Source: Candidatus Saccharimonadota bacterium (GTDB lineage: Bacteria > Patescibacteriota > Saccharimonadia > Saccharimonadales > Saccharimonadaceae). Taken from it: DNA of 38,422 nucleotides. A program made the position numbers and the translations under genes. Positions 6,744 through 13,825 of the stretch are shown in pieces; the first letter of the stretch is position 1; every line of letters starts with the position of its first letter. Under the pieces are notes generated by a model. The model was not told where the DNA came from. It searched no databases and saw only the letters and a list, made by a program, of their open reading frames with translations. The stretch spans positions 1 through 38,422 of the forward strand of contig JAFOJM010000007.1 of NCBI GenBank assembly GCA_017420185.1, written 5' to 3'.

Positions 6744-8212
6744 TAGATAACCTTACCTAGATCTTCTTTGTTTGCCGCCCAGGCCACGGTTGAACCCTCG
6801 CCCGGCTGGAATGCGGCAATACCTGCAACTTTGCCCTTATAACCAGAAGCGATAGAAGCTTTGAGCCAATTCGGACCTTGCGTAGAGATTACTACTACGG
6901 CATTTTCAGGGAGCTGAGGAACGGTCATCGTTTCTAGATCCGCAGGTGAAATTGGGTTATTTGAAGCGTGAGCTGTATTATGGACGACATAGATTGGCTT
7001 ACCTTCCATTTCGCCTTGTTGCTGTGGTTCAGCCCACCATTTGGCGTCTAGCTCCTCGGCTTCTGGGAGCTTCTTTACAGGAATGTAGCCGTCTGGACCA
7101 CGCAAACGTACATCACTACTCCCAGCATCTTCAAATGCCATAGCAAGCGCAATGGCCTCCCAAGAGTTAACTGGGCCGTTTAGCCATGCCGGCTGCCCAT
7201 CGAAATCAAGGGCCTTTTCGTAAATCTGTGGGATTGCCGAACGTAAAATTTGCTTATTTTGCACCTGTTTTTGCTGTCCATCTCTGGTAGTAATAGTCCG
7301 TTCAATGGTTTCATTTGGTAAATCTTTGAATACTTCTGGAATAAATACTTCAAAAGGATTGGCGTTCTCGCCCTCGTGGGCTTCTTTATAGGCAACATTG
7401 CCCTCTACTAAGCCAGATATCAAACCTGCAACCTGCTTGATAGTTTCTCTGTCAGCTGCCGGTTCGCCACGCTCGAGGTGATGCACCGAGCTTACAATAT
7501 GGCTCTTTTCTGGCTCCATTGGACGTTGAACGTCATGATTGCCTTGATAATGACTATGGAGTTTAGCTATGACTTCGATATTATTTTCTTCGAAAAAGTC
7601 GCGCCATTCCGCTACTTTTGATAAGTCGCCAGCGAGAATAATAGCATGGGTTGCACCCTCAATCATTTGGGCATTTTCCTCGCTCGTCCGGCCACCAACG
7701 TCAATAATCATTAGCGGGCCTTCCCAGTCGTGGATCTTCTTTTTGCGATCTGCTACGAATTCAGGCGTGAATTTACCTTTTTGACGGAATTTTACTACTT
7801 CTGGATCGTCGTAATGGCGCTGAAGCCATGGGCCTTCGCCGTCTGGCGCCGCACTAAATGAAAATGTATTATCTTTGTCTAAGTTCTGAGTCAAAGCTTC
7901 TATAAATACTGATTTTCCAGAGTGTGGTGGGCCGCCAATAACGATTTTTATGCCTCTTTTTAGCTTTTCTTGGCGCTCCGCCAGACTCTCTGCCGTATCT
8001 ATAGCCGGAATACTCTCGGCTAAAGCTTCCGAGGATTGTTCTTCCTCTGCGCTCCCCATAGAATCTACCGATTCCAGCGCTCTCTGTCCTAACTCCTGCA
8101 CTGGAGTTGTATCTGGTTGCTCAATGTTTTCTATGTTCTCTTGCCGATTTTCCGTCGGCGCCTCAAATTGAGGCCACTCAGCTCCACTGGAACTGGGGAA
8201 TGACTCATTCAT
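6743..8212 (-). CDS. P-loop NTPase-like protein with a Csx3-like C-terminal domain
   Basis: This encodes 489 residues. Residues 1-85 are acidic and low in complexity (rich in E, Q and S). A Walker A motif GGPPHSGKS lies at 93-101 and a Walker B-like LMIIDVGG at about 167-174, so an NTP-binding core of the kinase/GTPase type is likely. The last 85 residues (ISPADLETMTVPQLPENAVV, then STQGPNWLKAS, then VAGIAAFQPG) resemble the Csx3 fold of type III CRISPR ring nucleases, which typically shows a GRGPIWL-type core followed by a DPR motif. Here the DPR-like position reads QPG and I cannot place the catalytic histidine, so the domain may bind rather than cleave a nucleotide. There is no CRISPR locus in the window. 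Shine-Dalgarno AAAAGGA precedes ATG 8212, with TGGTATAAT about 45 nt upstream. The P-loop is secure; the Csx3 likeness is a by-eye call. Confidence 0.6.
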   Translation of the reverse strand: MNESFPSSSGAEWPQFEAPTENRQENIENIEQPDTTPVQELGQRALESVDSMGSAEEEQSSEALAESIPAIDTAESLAERQEKLKRGIKIVIGGPPHSGKSVFIEALTQNLDKDNTFSFSAAPDGEGPWLQRHYDDPEVVKFRQKGKFTPEFVADRKKKIHDWEGPLMIIDVGGRTSEENAQMIEGATHAIILAGDLSKVAEWRDFFEENNIEVIAKLHSHYQGNHDVQRPMEPEKSHIVSSVHHLERGEPAADRETIKQVAGLISGLVEGNVAYKEAHEGENANPFEVFIPEVFKDLPNETIERTITTRDGQQKQVQNKQILRSAIPQIYEKALDFDGQPAWLNGPVNSWEAIALAMAFEDAGSSDVRLRGPDGYIPVKKLPEAEELDAKWWAEPQQQGEMEGKPIYVVHNTAHASNNPISPADLETMTVPQLPENAVVVISTQGPNWLKASIASGYKGKVAGIAAFQPGEGSTVAWAANKEDLGKVI

Positions 8213-8286
8213 TTTTTTTAAATCCTTTTGTTAAGTATTACCTAATAAAATTATACCATGAAAATGGTATTTTTAGACAAAGGGAA

Positions 8287-8308
8287 AGCCCGGACGGTTG
8301 TCCGGGCT
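8287..8308 (-). terminator. Terminator hairpin after the 8460 gene
   Basis: AGCCCGGAC-GGTT-GTCCGGGCT is a perfect 9-bp stem, followed on the minus strand by TTCCCTTTG. It sits between the minus-strand gene ending at 8460 and the promoter of the P-loop operon. Confidence 0.7.
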
Positions 8309-8459
8309 ATGATAGTTCCCAATATTCAGTTGTAGAAGGGGGGGAAGCAGAGCTCTTTTTTGGTCGGCGTTTGTTGCGGATTGTCCGCTAGAAGTTAAGG
8401 GCGAACCTTAGAACTTTTATTTCACGCTTTCCGTAGGAGATGCTCGTCATCGAGCTGCT

Positions 8460-8795
8460 TTAGACGAGGGCAAACCTCTTGCAGCCGATGATGCGGCCAT
8501 CAGCGTCACGCATCGGATCCGCCGTGATAAGCAGGTCATCGACCCTGCGTCCGACAGCCTTGGCTGCGTTTGCGGTGATGATGCTGACCACGTAGTAGGT
8601 TCCTTCTGCGTACTCCGGCAGATCCTCCGGCTCGCCGAACTTCATGGAGACAAGCTCCACTCCGTCAAGATTGCCGACGACTTCTGCGGTCTGCTTCGCA
8701 CGGGCGATGCCCTTGCTCTCGAAGGACTTCACGATAGTTCCGTCCTCGTTGCAGATGTTGATGGTATGCGGGGTGAGATTGATAATGTTCGTCAT
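8460..8795 (-). CDS. Small phage-type conserved protein
   Basis: This encodes 111 residues from ATG 8795 (MTNIINLTPHTINICNEDGT...). The start is fixed by GGAAAGGAG upstream; the open frame extends 10 codons further but without a ribosome site. The pattern INLTPHTINI, then SKGIARAKQT, then FGEPEDLPEYAEGTYYVVS, then DPMRDADGRIIGC matches a small family often seen in phage genomes and bacteria, with no assigned function to my knowledge. It is expressed from a consensus promoter through a leader of about 240 nt. Family likeness from memory, function unknown. Confidence 0.75.
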   Translation of the reverse strand: MTNIINLTPHTINICNEDGTIVKSFESKGIARAKQTAEVVGNLDGVELVSMKFGEPEDLPEYAEGTYYVVSIITANAAKAVGRRVDDLLITADPMRDADGRIIGCKRFALV

Positions 8796-9069
8796 GGCGA
8801 ACTCCTTTCCGGGGCCTTGCCCCAATGTACTATCAGGGAAACGGTCCCAGTTCCGCCCGCACCGAACTCTAACTTTCGCAAGGTGGGGTGGCTGAAGATA
8901 ATATATTCAATAAACTTAGATTAATTGTATTATCTTCACTCATCCCACCTTGAGATGAGTTATTATTCTACACGTCGTATTGGTCTTAATGTTCTTAAGC
9001 TTTTCGATTGGCTGCTTTCCTTTCTCAAGCTTATGACACCATTATAGCACAAGCGCTTTATTTTGTCAA
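8796..9069 (-). promoter_or_regulatory. Consensus promoter plus long structured leader of the 8795 gene
   Basis: Minus strand TTGACA (9069-9064), 17-nt spacer ending TGC, TATAAT (9046-9041), then about 240 nt to ATG 8795. The leader holds CTCATC...GATGAG, a 10-bp stem GAAGATAATA...TATTATCTTC, and GGTGGG/CCACCC-type complementarity. A GGGGC-AA-GGCCCC hairpin lies next to the GGAAAGGAG ribosome site. The 5' end carries TTGAGAAAGGAAAGCAGC, related to the 4760 leader. No known riboswitch recognised. Confidence 0.7.
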
Positions 9070-9133
9070 TAGTTTTTACATAAAATTGACAATAATACAA
9101 TTAATTGCTCAGAAAGTACCTCTGTTCGCGACA

Positions 9134-9394
9134 CTAATTTAAATCATCAATCATACAATCCAATTTTTTAATTCTGGCGTTAGATTCATCTTTCATTAAT
9201 CTTTTATACTCTTCATCATTTAGGCACTTAATCCAAAGTTTTTCTTTCATGTCGCCTGCAAAGAGCATTTCTTCAGCCTCTAACTCCATCATCTCAAGAC
9301 GGTCATTATCGCTTCCGGGAGCCTCTTCTTCAGTTATACGGCGGTAGCAAGGCAAGCTTCGGCTGTTTAGGTATTTCATTAAAACTAGTTTCAT
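9134..9394 (-). CDS. Small unknown acidic protein
   Basis: This encodes 86 residues (MKLVLMKYLNSRSLPCYRRI...), with a strongly charged helical C-terminal half (EEEAPGSDNDRLEMMELEAE; NDEEYKRLMKDESNARIKKL). There is no Shine-Dalgarno site; the ATG is preceded by AATTAAATTATT, a string also found directly before the micro-gene at 9965. No family recognised. Moderately likely to be a real gene. Confidence 0.5.
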   Translation of the reverse strand: MKLVLMKYLNSRSLPCYRRITEEEAPGSDNDRLEMMELEAEEMLFAGDMKEKLWIKCLNDEEYKRLMKDESNARIKKLDCMIDDLN

Positions 9395-9486
9395 AATAAT
9401 TTAATTATTTCGCTTCCAGTAATTTTGAGGGCTTTATTTTTCCGAGCAATACGGGATAATTGTTTCAAAATCAATATAAGGAGAGT

Positions 9487-9885
9487 ATGACGAACAGAGG
9501 CAACATTCCTAAATATTCGCAAAAAGCTGCTTATTTACAGGAGGCAAAATCTTCGTTTAATAAACTCGACAATAAGGGCTTTGCTAAACTGGAGAAGATT
9601 GCGAAATACACCTCATTATTTCGGCACCAAACTTCTTATATCGATAAAAAATTGTTGCCATTTATGTATGACAACGGTCTTTTTACTGGCAGTGATTATT
9701 GGCTTGACGGTTTGGAGTGGTTAGAGCAAGATACGAAAAACAGAATCAAAGAGCTTGACCTAGACAATACTCTTATTCTTTTAACGTCAGCTTTGGCTGG
9801 CAACGACAATAAAGGTGCTGATTATTGGTATCGCATTGGTATTACTGCCCAACTACTTAAACATTTGTCGCAATTAAGGGGCTAA
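9487..9885 (+). CDS. Unknown small helical protein
   Basis: This encodes 132 residues from ATG 9487 (MTNRGNIPKYSQKAAYLQEA...). The start is chosen for the AAGGAGAG Shine-Dalgarno site just upstream; an in-frame start at 9460 lacks one. The protein is soluble, with a Tyr/Trp-containing middle (FTGSDYWLDGLEWLEQ) and NKGADYWYRIG near the end. No family recognised. Its TAA at 9883-9885 overlaps by 4 nt the stop of the convergent micro-gene 9882-9965. Confidence 0.65.
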   Translation: MTNRGNIPKYSQKAAYLQEAKSSFNKLDNKGFAKLEKIAKYTSLFRHQTSYIDKKLLPFMYDNGLFTGSDYWLDGLEWLEQDTKNRIKELDLDNTLILLTSALAGNDNKGADYWYRIGITAQLLKHLSQLRG

Positions 9886-9965
9886 ACATCTAGTTCTGGT
9901 ATTACACCCTCGTTCAATTCTATCTTGCCATCAATCTCGCATAACTCGCATTCAATATTCATCAT
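9882..9965 (-). CDS. Possible 27-residue micro-gene with a CxxC pair
   Basis: Two consecutive ATGs (9965 and 9962) open a 27-residue ORF (MMNIECELCEIDGKIELNEG...) ending in TAG at 9882-9884. It contains one CELC pair. The upstream string AATTAAATTATT is shared with the 9394 gene. If TAAATT acts as the -10 box, the second ATG lies 6 nt downstream, which fits the leaderless spacing used elsewhere. Coding status is tentative because of its length. Confidence 0.3.
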   Translation of the reverse strand: MMNIECELCEIDGKIELNEGVIPELDV

Positions 9966-10045
9966 AATAATTTAATTTTCCCCCACTTAGCCCCCATAAT
10001 ATAGTAAACGGCAAAACGGACAAAACGGCATTATGACATAATTGT

Positions 10046-10183
10046 TTAACTCTCTGGGTTATAATCCTCTAGTCGATTACGGATATCTTCCTTGTAGATG
10101 GTTAAAGCTTGCTTAATTTGCCCCAGCCAAAATTTCTTGTTAGAAGCCGCCATCTCGGCCTTTTTTCTTGTTCGCTCATCCAT
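10046..10183 (-). CDS. Possible 45-residue basic helical protein
   Basis: ATG 10183 opens a 45-residue ORF (MDERTRKKAEMAASNKKFWL...NRLEDYNPES) with a charged, helical composition. There is no clear Shine-Dalgarno site or -10 box; the frame is open a few codons further upstream with GTG and TTG candidates. It may be a degraded fragment or a genuine small gene. No family recognised. Confidence 0.3.
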   Translation of the reverse strand: MDERTRKKAEMAASNKKFWLGQIKQALTIYKEDIRNRLEDYNPES

Positions 10184-10421
10184 AAGATGCACTTCACAAT
10201 AAGAAAAGGCCAATTTGACGGCTTCTAGTTAAGAAATTTCTGTTGTCCGAGCGGGATGAGAGCCGTAGGTTCGCCCTTTCAAGGAGATGAGCGAAAAGAA
10301 AATTTATTTTCTTTTCCGAATGACGCAGAAAGGTGCACTTTTGCACAGCAAAAGTGTTTATTCTGTCGGTCCAGTTATTGTTTTAGTAGTCCTTCTATTG
10401 TTCTTTTGTGCTTACCACTGG
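10184..10421. other. Gene-free stretch with hairpins
   Basis: No convincing gene. It holds GAAAAGAAAATT next to its near-complement TATTTTCTTTTC (about 10287-10317), and a GCACTTTTGC/GCAAAAGTG inverted pair at about 10335-10357. There is no obvious promoter or ribosome site. Function unknown. Confidence 0.4.
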
Positions 10422-10679
10422 CTAGGCTTTCTTCCATCTTTTTAGCGTGGGGAAAACTTTTGCGCAGTAGTCTTTCATTTGCTCGTTGGTCATACCGGCT
10501 TGCTCACCAAACTGTGAGCATTTGTCGATAAACTCTTCCATGGTGCATTTCTCGACAAACTCGCCGTCTTTGTAACACCACTTGCAGTAATCTTCGTTTT
10601 TGCTGCCGTCTTTTTCGGTGGCAAACATTTCCTCTGAGGTAAGTGGCATTGCACAACTTTGACAGATTTTTTGTTCCAT
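10422..10679 (-). CDS. Putative zinc-ribbon domain protein
   Basis: This encodes 85 residues. CQSCAMPL near residues 7-14 and YCKWCYKDGEF near 32-42 provide four cysteines in a CxxC...CxxC arrangement, and GSKNEDYC plus the C-terminal FPTLKRWKK match the small stand-alone zinc-ribbon family (Pfam zf-ribbon_2 type). Such proteins are common and their partners unknown. ATG 10679 has AAGGA 8 nt upstream, and TGTTATAAT lies about 30 nt further up. The family call is good, the role unknown. Confidence 0.85.
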   Translation of the reverse strand: MEQKICQSCAMPLTSEEMFATEKDGSKNEDYCKWCYKDGEFVEKCTMEEFIDKCSQFGEQAGMTNEQMKDYCAKVFPTLKRWKKA

Positions 10680-10749
10680 ATTATATATCCTTGTTTAACT
10701 ACCATAATTATAACATTAATGCGGCTATTTTTGAGTCATTCGGCATTGC

Positions 10750-10806
10750 TGTATAACTTGCCGTATTTTATATCTACTGTATTTTGGAAGCTATGCGATG
10801 TAAGAT
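10750..10806 (+). repeat. Fragment of a dispersed repeat (GTATTTTGGAAGCT type)
   Basis: TTGCCGTATTTTATATCTAC, then TGTATTTTGGAAGCTATGCG, then ATGTAA. The same run of sequence (CCGTATTTCGGAAGCT followed by a GATGTAA-like end) begins the hairpin element at 20836, and it recurs twice at 36763-36840. Confidence 0.55.
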
Positions 10807-11655
10807 CTAAAGGCTGTGGCGGGCGAGCTCTTGCTCGTGAGCTCTGATGGATTGCATTGCTTGAGCTTTGGAATCGGCGCAGGTAGATTCGTTATTTGTG
10901 AAAGCATCTTTGTTACGTGAATATAGCTTGAGCGCTTCGGTAACGGTGGTTCCAATAGTATGCGCCTCGTCTTCGATTAATTGATCCCTATAGCCATGGT
11001 AGCCGTTTTGTGGGCTTAGGTAATTTTTGAAATTTTCCCCATAAATTACGCTGCGCAAGGTAGGCGAATCGCTTGAGAGGTAATCTTGCCGAGCATGCCA
11101 CATCTCGTGTGCGATGCACGATAGCATTTCTCCCGCTATATTGCTAGCGTCGCCATCATGTGCACTACTCGCTTTGGCGAAATTAAACCATATGGTATCC
11201 GTACCTGGCACATATAGGCCCCAAGTATCTGCATATTGCTCATCATTTCCGGGAAGAGCCTCCAGCTGCACTTGATTCCCTATGCCAAAAATTTCTGAAA
11301 ATAGCGCAATGGCGCCCTTAATACTGCCATCTACACCTAGACCATTCTCGTCTTGCACAAATTGATCTGACAAGGCGCCTATTTCTGCTGCCGAGGCATA
11401 TATTCCAAATGTGTATGGGTCGACAAACTGTTTTCCCCATTCCCTATTTGTTGGCCCTTCTCCGATATGCACTTTGACGAGCTCGTCTTCGTCTATAGGA
11501 GATTCCGTCACGGCGCTTAGCTTGGTTGCAACCCAATCATTCCAGCGGGTGATGAATTGTTTTTGAGGGTCGAATTCTTCTGCCTCTTCTGACATTTTTA
11601 TAAAGGCATCTTTGCTGGAGGTTTCGTTTGAGATTTTAGCCTCTTCGCCACGCAT
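10807..11655 (-). CDS. Putative zinc metalloprotease-like protein (HEMWH motif)
   Basis: This encodes 282 residues. CIAHEMWHARQDYL near residue 188 supplies the HExxH zinc-binding signature, and the stretch GYRDQLIEDEAHTIG about 45 residues later could give the third ligand. The upstream part TWGLYVPGTDTIWFNFAKAS resembles the beta-edge of small metallopeptidases that precede the active helix. There is no signal peptide, so it acts inside the cell or travels by another route. ATG 11655 lies 6 nt after TGCTATAAT, giving a leaderless start. The peptidase role is inferred from the motif only. Confidence 0.65.
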   Translation of the reverse strand: MRGEEAKISNETSSKDAFIKMSEEAEEFDPQKQFITRWNDWVATKLSAVTESPIDEDELVKVHIGEGPTNREWGKQFVDPYTFGIYASAAEIGALSDQFVQDENGLGVDGSIKGAIALFSEIFGIGNQVQLEALPGNDEQYADTWGLYVPGTDTIWFNFAKASSAHDGDASNIAGEMLSCIAHEMWHARQDYLSSDSPTLRSVIYGENFKNYLSPQNGYHGYRDQLIEDEAHTIGTTVTEALKLYSRNKDAFTNNESTCADSKAQAMQSIRAHEQELARHSL

Positions 11656-11661
11656 AGTTAC

Positions 11662-11667
11662 ATTATA
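11662..11667 (-). promoter_or_regulatory. Leaderless -10 box for the HEMWH gene
   Basis: TGCTATAAT on the minus strand, ending 6 nt before ATG 11655. Confidence 0.75.
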
Positions 11668-11732
11668 GCACGCGTGAATGTTTGAGGCTAATGCTTAGCT
11701 TTCTATTTGACGATATACGCACTATCCCATGC

Positions 11733-11738
11733 TATAAT
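11733..11738 (+). promoter_or_regulatory. Leaderless -10 box for the 11746 mini-ORF and the membrane synthase gene
   Basis: TGCTATAAT ending 7 nt before ATG 11746. The large gene starts 52 nt further on. Confidence 0.7.
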
Positions 11739-11745
11739 TACCTAA

Positions 11746-11769
11746 ATGGGCGGCAAAGTTTACATGTGA
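11746..11769 (+). CDS. Leaderless 7-codon leader ORF
   Basis: ATG 11746 opens MGGKVYM followed by TGA at 11767-11769. It sits where the promoter grammar predicts a leaderless start and ends 28 nt before ATG 11798. It may prime or regulate translation of the downstream gene, whose own ribosome site (AAAGAG) is weak. Tentative. Confidence 0.35.
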   Translation: MGGKVYM

Positions 11770-11797
11770 TTGTGGCCCAGCTAAAGAGTAGTAATTG

Positions 11798-13303
11798 ATG
11801 AATGCGATTAATTGTTTTTTCAAAAAATATGCTGACTATATAGCTTTGTTTGTGCTAAATGCAGCAGAGATGATACTGGAGCTGGTAGCGGCACGGCTAA
11901 TGTCGCCATATTTTGGCAACAGTAATTTTGTATGGACCGCTATTATAGGCATAATATTGCTGGCTATGAGTCTGGGCAACATACTGGGCGGAAAACTCGC
12001 CTCTTGCGGGAGCGCTAGATACTGGGCAAGCTTGCTTTTACTTTTTGCGTCTATTTATATAGCTGCTACTCCACTAGTGGATGCGCCGATTTTGAAATCC
12101 GTCAAGGACGTGGGACTAGGCACACAATTTTCTTCGGTGATAAGTAGTGCTATATTCTTTCTTTTGCCGTCTACGATACTAGGCATCATTACTCCTATCA
12201 TCATGAAAGAGCGAATCGGCGACGGCAAAGACAAAGGTAAAGAGTCTGGGCGCATCACAGCCATAATTGCAATAGGGAGTCTGACGGGTACTTTCTTGGG
12301 TGGATTCTTGCTAATACCAGCACTAGGGACCAAAATGATCTTTGCCTTGCTAGGCGCGGTGATTATTCCTACGGTATTACTGCTGAGACCTCTGTCTGCA
12401 ACTAGATCCGGCAAGCTCCAATGGGGACTGGTGGCGACCCTAGCTATTGCAGCGACCGTAAGTATTGTATCGGTAGCAACAGTAAATGACGACACCGCGA
12501 AGGTGGCAAACATAAGCGTTGACACCGAATATGGCAGAATAATTATAGAGGAGGGCACCCGCAATGGAGAGCCAGTACTATATTACAAGCAAAGTGGCGC
12601 GTATTCTTCGGCTACTTACTTAGACGACGATCGTAAATTTGATCTGGTGTTTGATTATCTTAAAAAATACGATTTGATGCTAGATTTTGTGGATGCAAAA
12701 CAAGTAGCGATGATAGGCGGGGCGGCCTACCAATATCCAAAATATTTTATTTCGCATTTTCCCGACAAGACTATGGATGTGATAGAGATTGACCCCAAGT
12801 CTACAGAGATTGCACGGAAATATTTCTTTTTGGATGATTTGATTCATACTTATGGCGAAGATAGGCTGGGGCTATACAATGAAGATGGTAGGATTTTCTT
12901 ATCAAATAGCGATAAAAAATACGACGCCATCCTAAACGATGCTTTTTCTGGCGAGGTGCCAGTAGGAACGCTAGCTACGGTGGAGGCCGCCGAGACGATC
13001 AAGCAAAGTTTGGTGCCAAATGGCGTATATATGTCAAATGTGCTAGGAGCGGTAAGTGGTGACAAGGGCAAGTTCTTACGGGCAGAGGTAAAGACCTTGA
13101 TGAAAGTTTTTGACTATGTATATGTGGTGCCGGTGCACGAAAACTCCACAAGTGCTCAATACGTAAACTGGCTGGTGATAGCCACAGACAACAAGTACCG
13201 GCCACAAACAGCGATAGATATAGAGATAGGCGACGATGACATCGTATTGACAGATGACTACAACCCTGTAGATAGTTTGGTATCTACAGGGTATCATGAT
13301 TAG
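11798..13303 (+). CDS. Membrane-anchored spermidine synthase-like protein
   Basis: This encodes 501 residues from ATG 11798 (a TTG immediately upstream is not needed). The N-terminal 215 residues contain about seven hydrophobic helices (FVWTAIIGIILLAMSLGNIL; FSSVISSAIFFLLPSTILGI). The C-terminal 260 residues form a Rossmann methyltransferase-like fold: VAMIGGAAYQYPKYF, DVIEIDPKSTEIARKYF, EDGRIFLSN and YDAILNDAFSG, as in polyamine synthases. Fused membrane/SpeE-like proteins are widespread and often of unproven substrate; spermidine synthesis is only one possibility. It ends in a 12-bp hairpin and faces the envelope operon four bases away. Confidence 0.85.
   Translation: MNAINCFFKKYADYIALFVLNAAEMILELVAARLMSPYFGNSNFVWTAIIGIILLAMSLGNILGGKLASCGSARYWASLLLLFASIYIAATPLVDAPILKSVKDVGLGTQFSSVISSAIFFLLPSTILGIITPIIMKERIGDGKDKGKESGRITAIIAIGSLTGTFLGGFLLIPALGTKMIFALLGAVIIPTVLLLRPLSATRSGKLQWGLVATLAIAATVSIVSVATVNDDTAKVANISVDTEYGRIIIEEGTRNGEPVLYYKQSGAYSSATYLDDDRKFDLVFDYLKKYDLMLDFVDAKQVAMIGGAAYQYPKYFISHFPDKTMDVIEIDPKSTEIARKYFFLDDLIHTYGEDRLGLYNEDGRIFLSNSDKKYDAILNDAFSGEVPVGTLATVEAAETIKQSLVPNGVYMSNVLGAVSGDKGKFLRAEVKTLMKVFDYVYVVPVHENSTSAQYVNWLVIATDNKYRPQTAIDIEIGDDDIVLTDDYNPVDSLVSTGYHD
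13263..13292. terminator. 12-bp hairpin in the 3' end of the synthase gene
   Basis: ACCCTGTAGATA-GTTTGG-TATCTACAGGGT is a perfect stem lying inside the last codons of the plus-strand gene, just beyond the end of the convergent minus-strand operon. It could stop transcription from both sides, although there is no long T-run. Confidence 0.5.
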
Positions 13304-13307
13304 CCGC

Positions 13308-13817
13308 TTATTTGCTGTTGTAGTAGGAGTGTCCGGACTTGCCTGGGGTGTATGTTGGGTCTAGCTGAATAGCCTGAGAGTCACTAACGAGTCTAACTTC
13401 ACCAGTGCTGCTAGTACATTCGTTGTCGTCGTACGGATTTTTGTTGTACGATGTTACATCCCTACAGTGCCACAATATTTTGGTACCTTCTGCAATGATT
13501 TTATCAACCGGCTCGGTGGTGATTTCTGTGCGAACTGGATCGCGTTTGATTTCTTTCCCTTTTTCATATGTGACGCTATAGGTATATGTCTTTACGCCAG
13601 GCTTACCAGCTTCTCGTACTACAGTCTTGCCGTATTCTACGGATGAATCTTTGACGGTGATAGTATTGTACGGAATAGACTCAGTGGTAGTCTCTTCTTT
13701 TACTACTGTTGATGGTGCGGCAGAAAAACATATACCGGCAATAGCAACAGTACCAAGTAGCGCCAATGTGATACCTGCGAATGCGCGTCTTGTGGACTTG
13801 CTTTTTGTATTACTCAT
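13308..13817 (-). CDS. Membrane-anchored G5-domain protein
   Basis: This encodes 169 residues. One hydrophobic helix at about 13-32 (FAGITLALLGTVAIAGICFS) acts as a signal or anchor. Residues about 38-112 follow the G5 domain: ESIPYNTITVKDSSVEYGKT, VREAGKPGVKTYTY, then PVDKIIAEGTK. G5 domains bind polysaccharide in cell-wall proteins of Gram-positive bacteria. The tail has two cysteine-bearing segments. An AAGGAG site lies directly before ATG 13817, and the gene starts 8 nt after the preceding stop. It is the last gene of the five-gene envelope operon. Confidence 0.8.
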   Translation of the reverse strand: MSNTKSKSTRRAFAGITLALLGTVAIAGICFSAAPSTVVKEETTTESIPYNTITVKDSSVEYGKTVVREAGKPGVKTYTYSVTYEKGKEIKRDPVRTEITTEPVDKIIAEGTKILWHCRDVTSYNKNPYDDNECTSSTGEVRLVSDSQAIQLDPTYTPGKSGHSYYNSK

Positions 13818-13825
13818 AGTTCTCC

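Noticed and set aside
6743-8212. A type III CRISPR locus, suggested by the Csx3-like domain
   Set aside because: No repeat-spacer array and no cas genes are visible anywhere in the window.
10364-10432. 20-codon ORF MEESLASGKHKRTIEGLLKQ overlapping the end of the zinc-ribbon gene
   Set aside because: Too short, no ribosome site, and the zinc-ribbon protein already ends with its normal LKRWKK tail.
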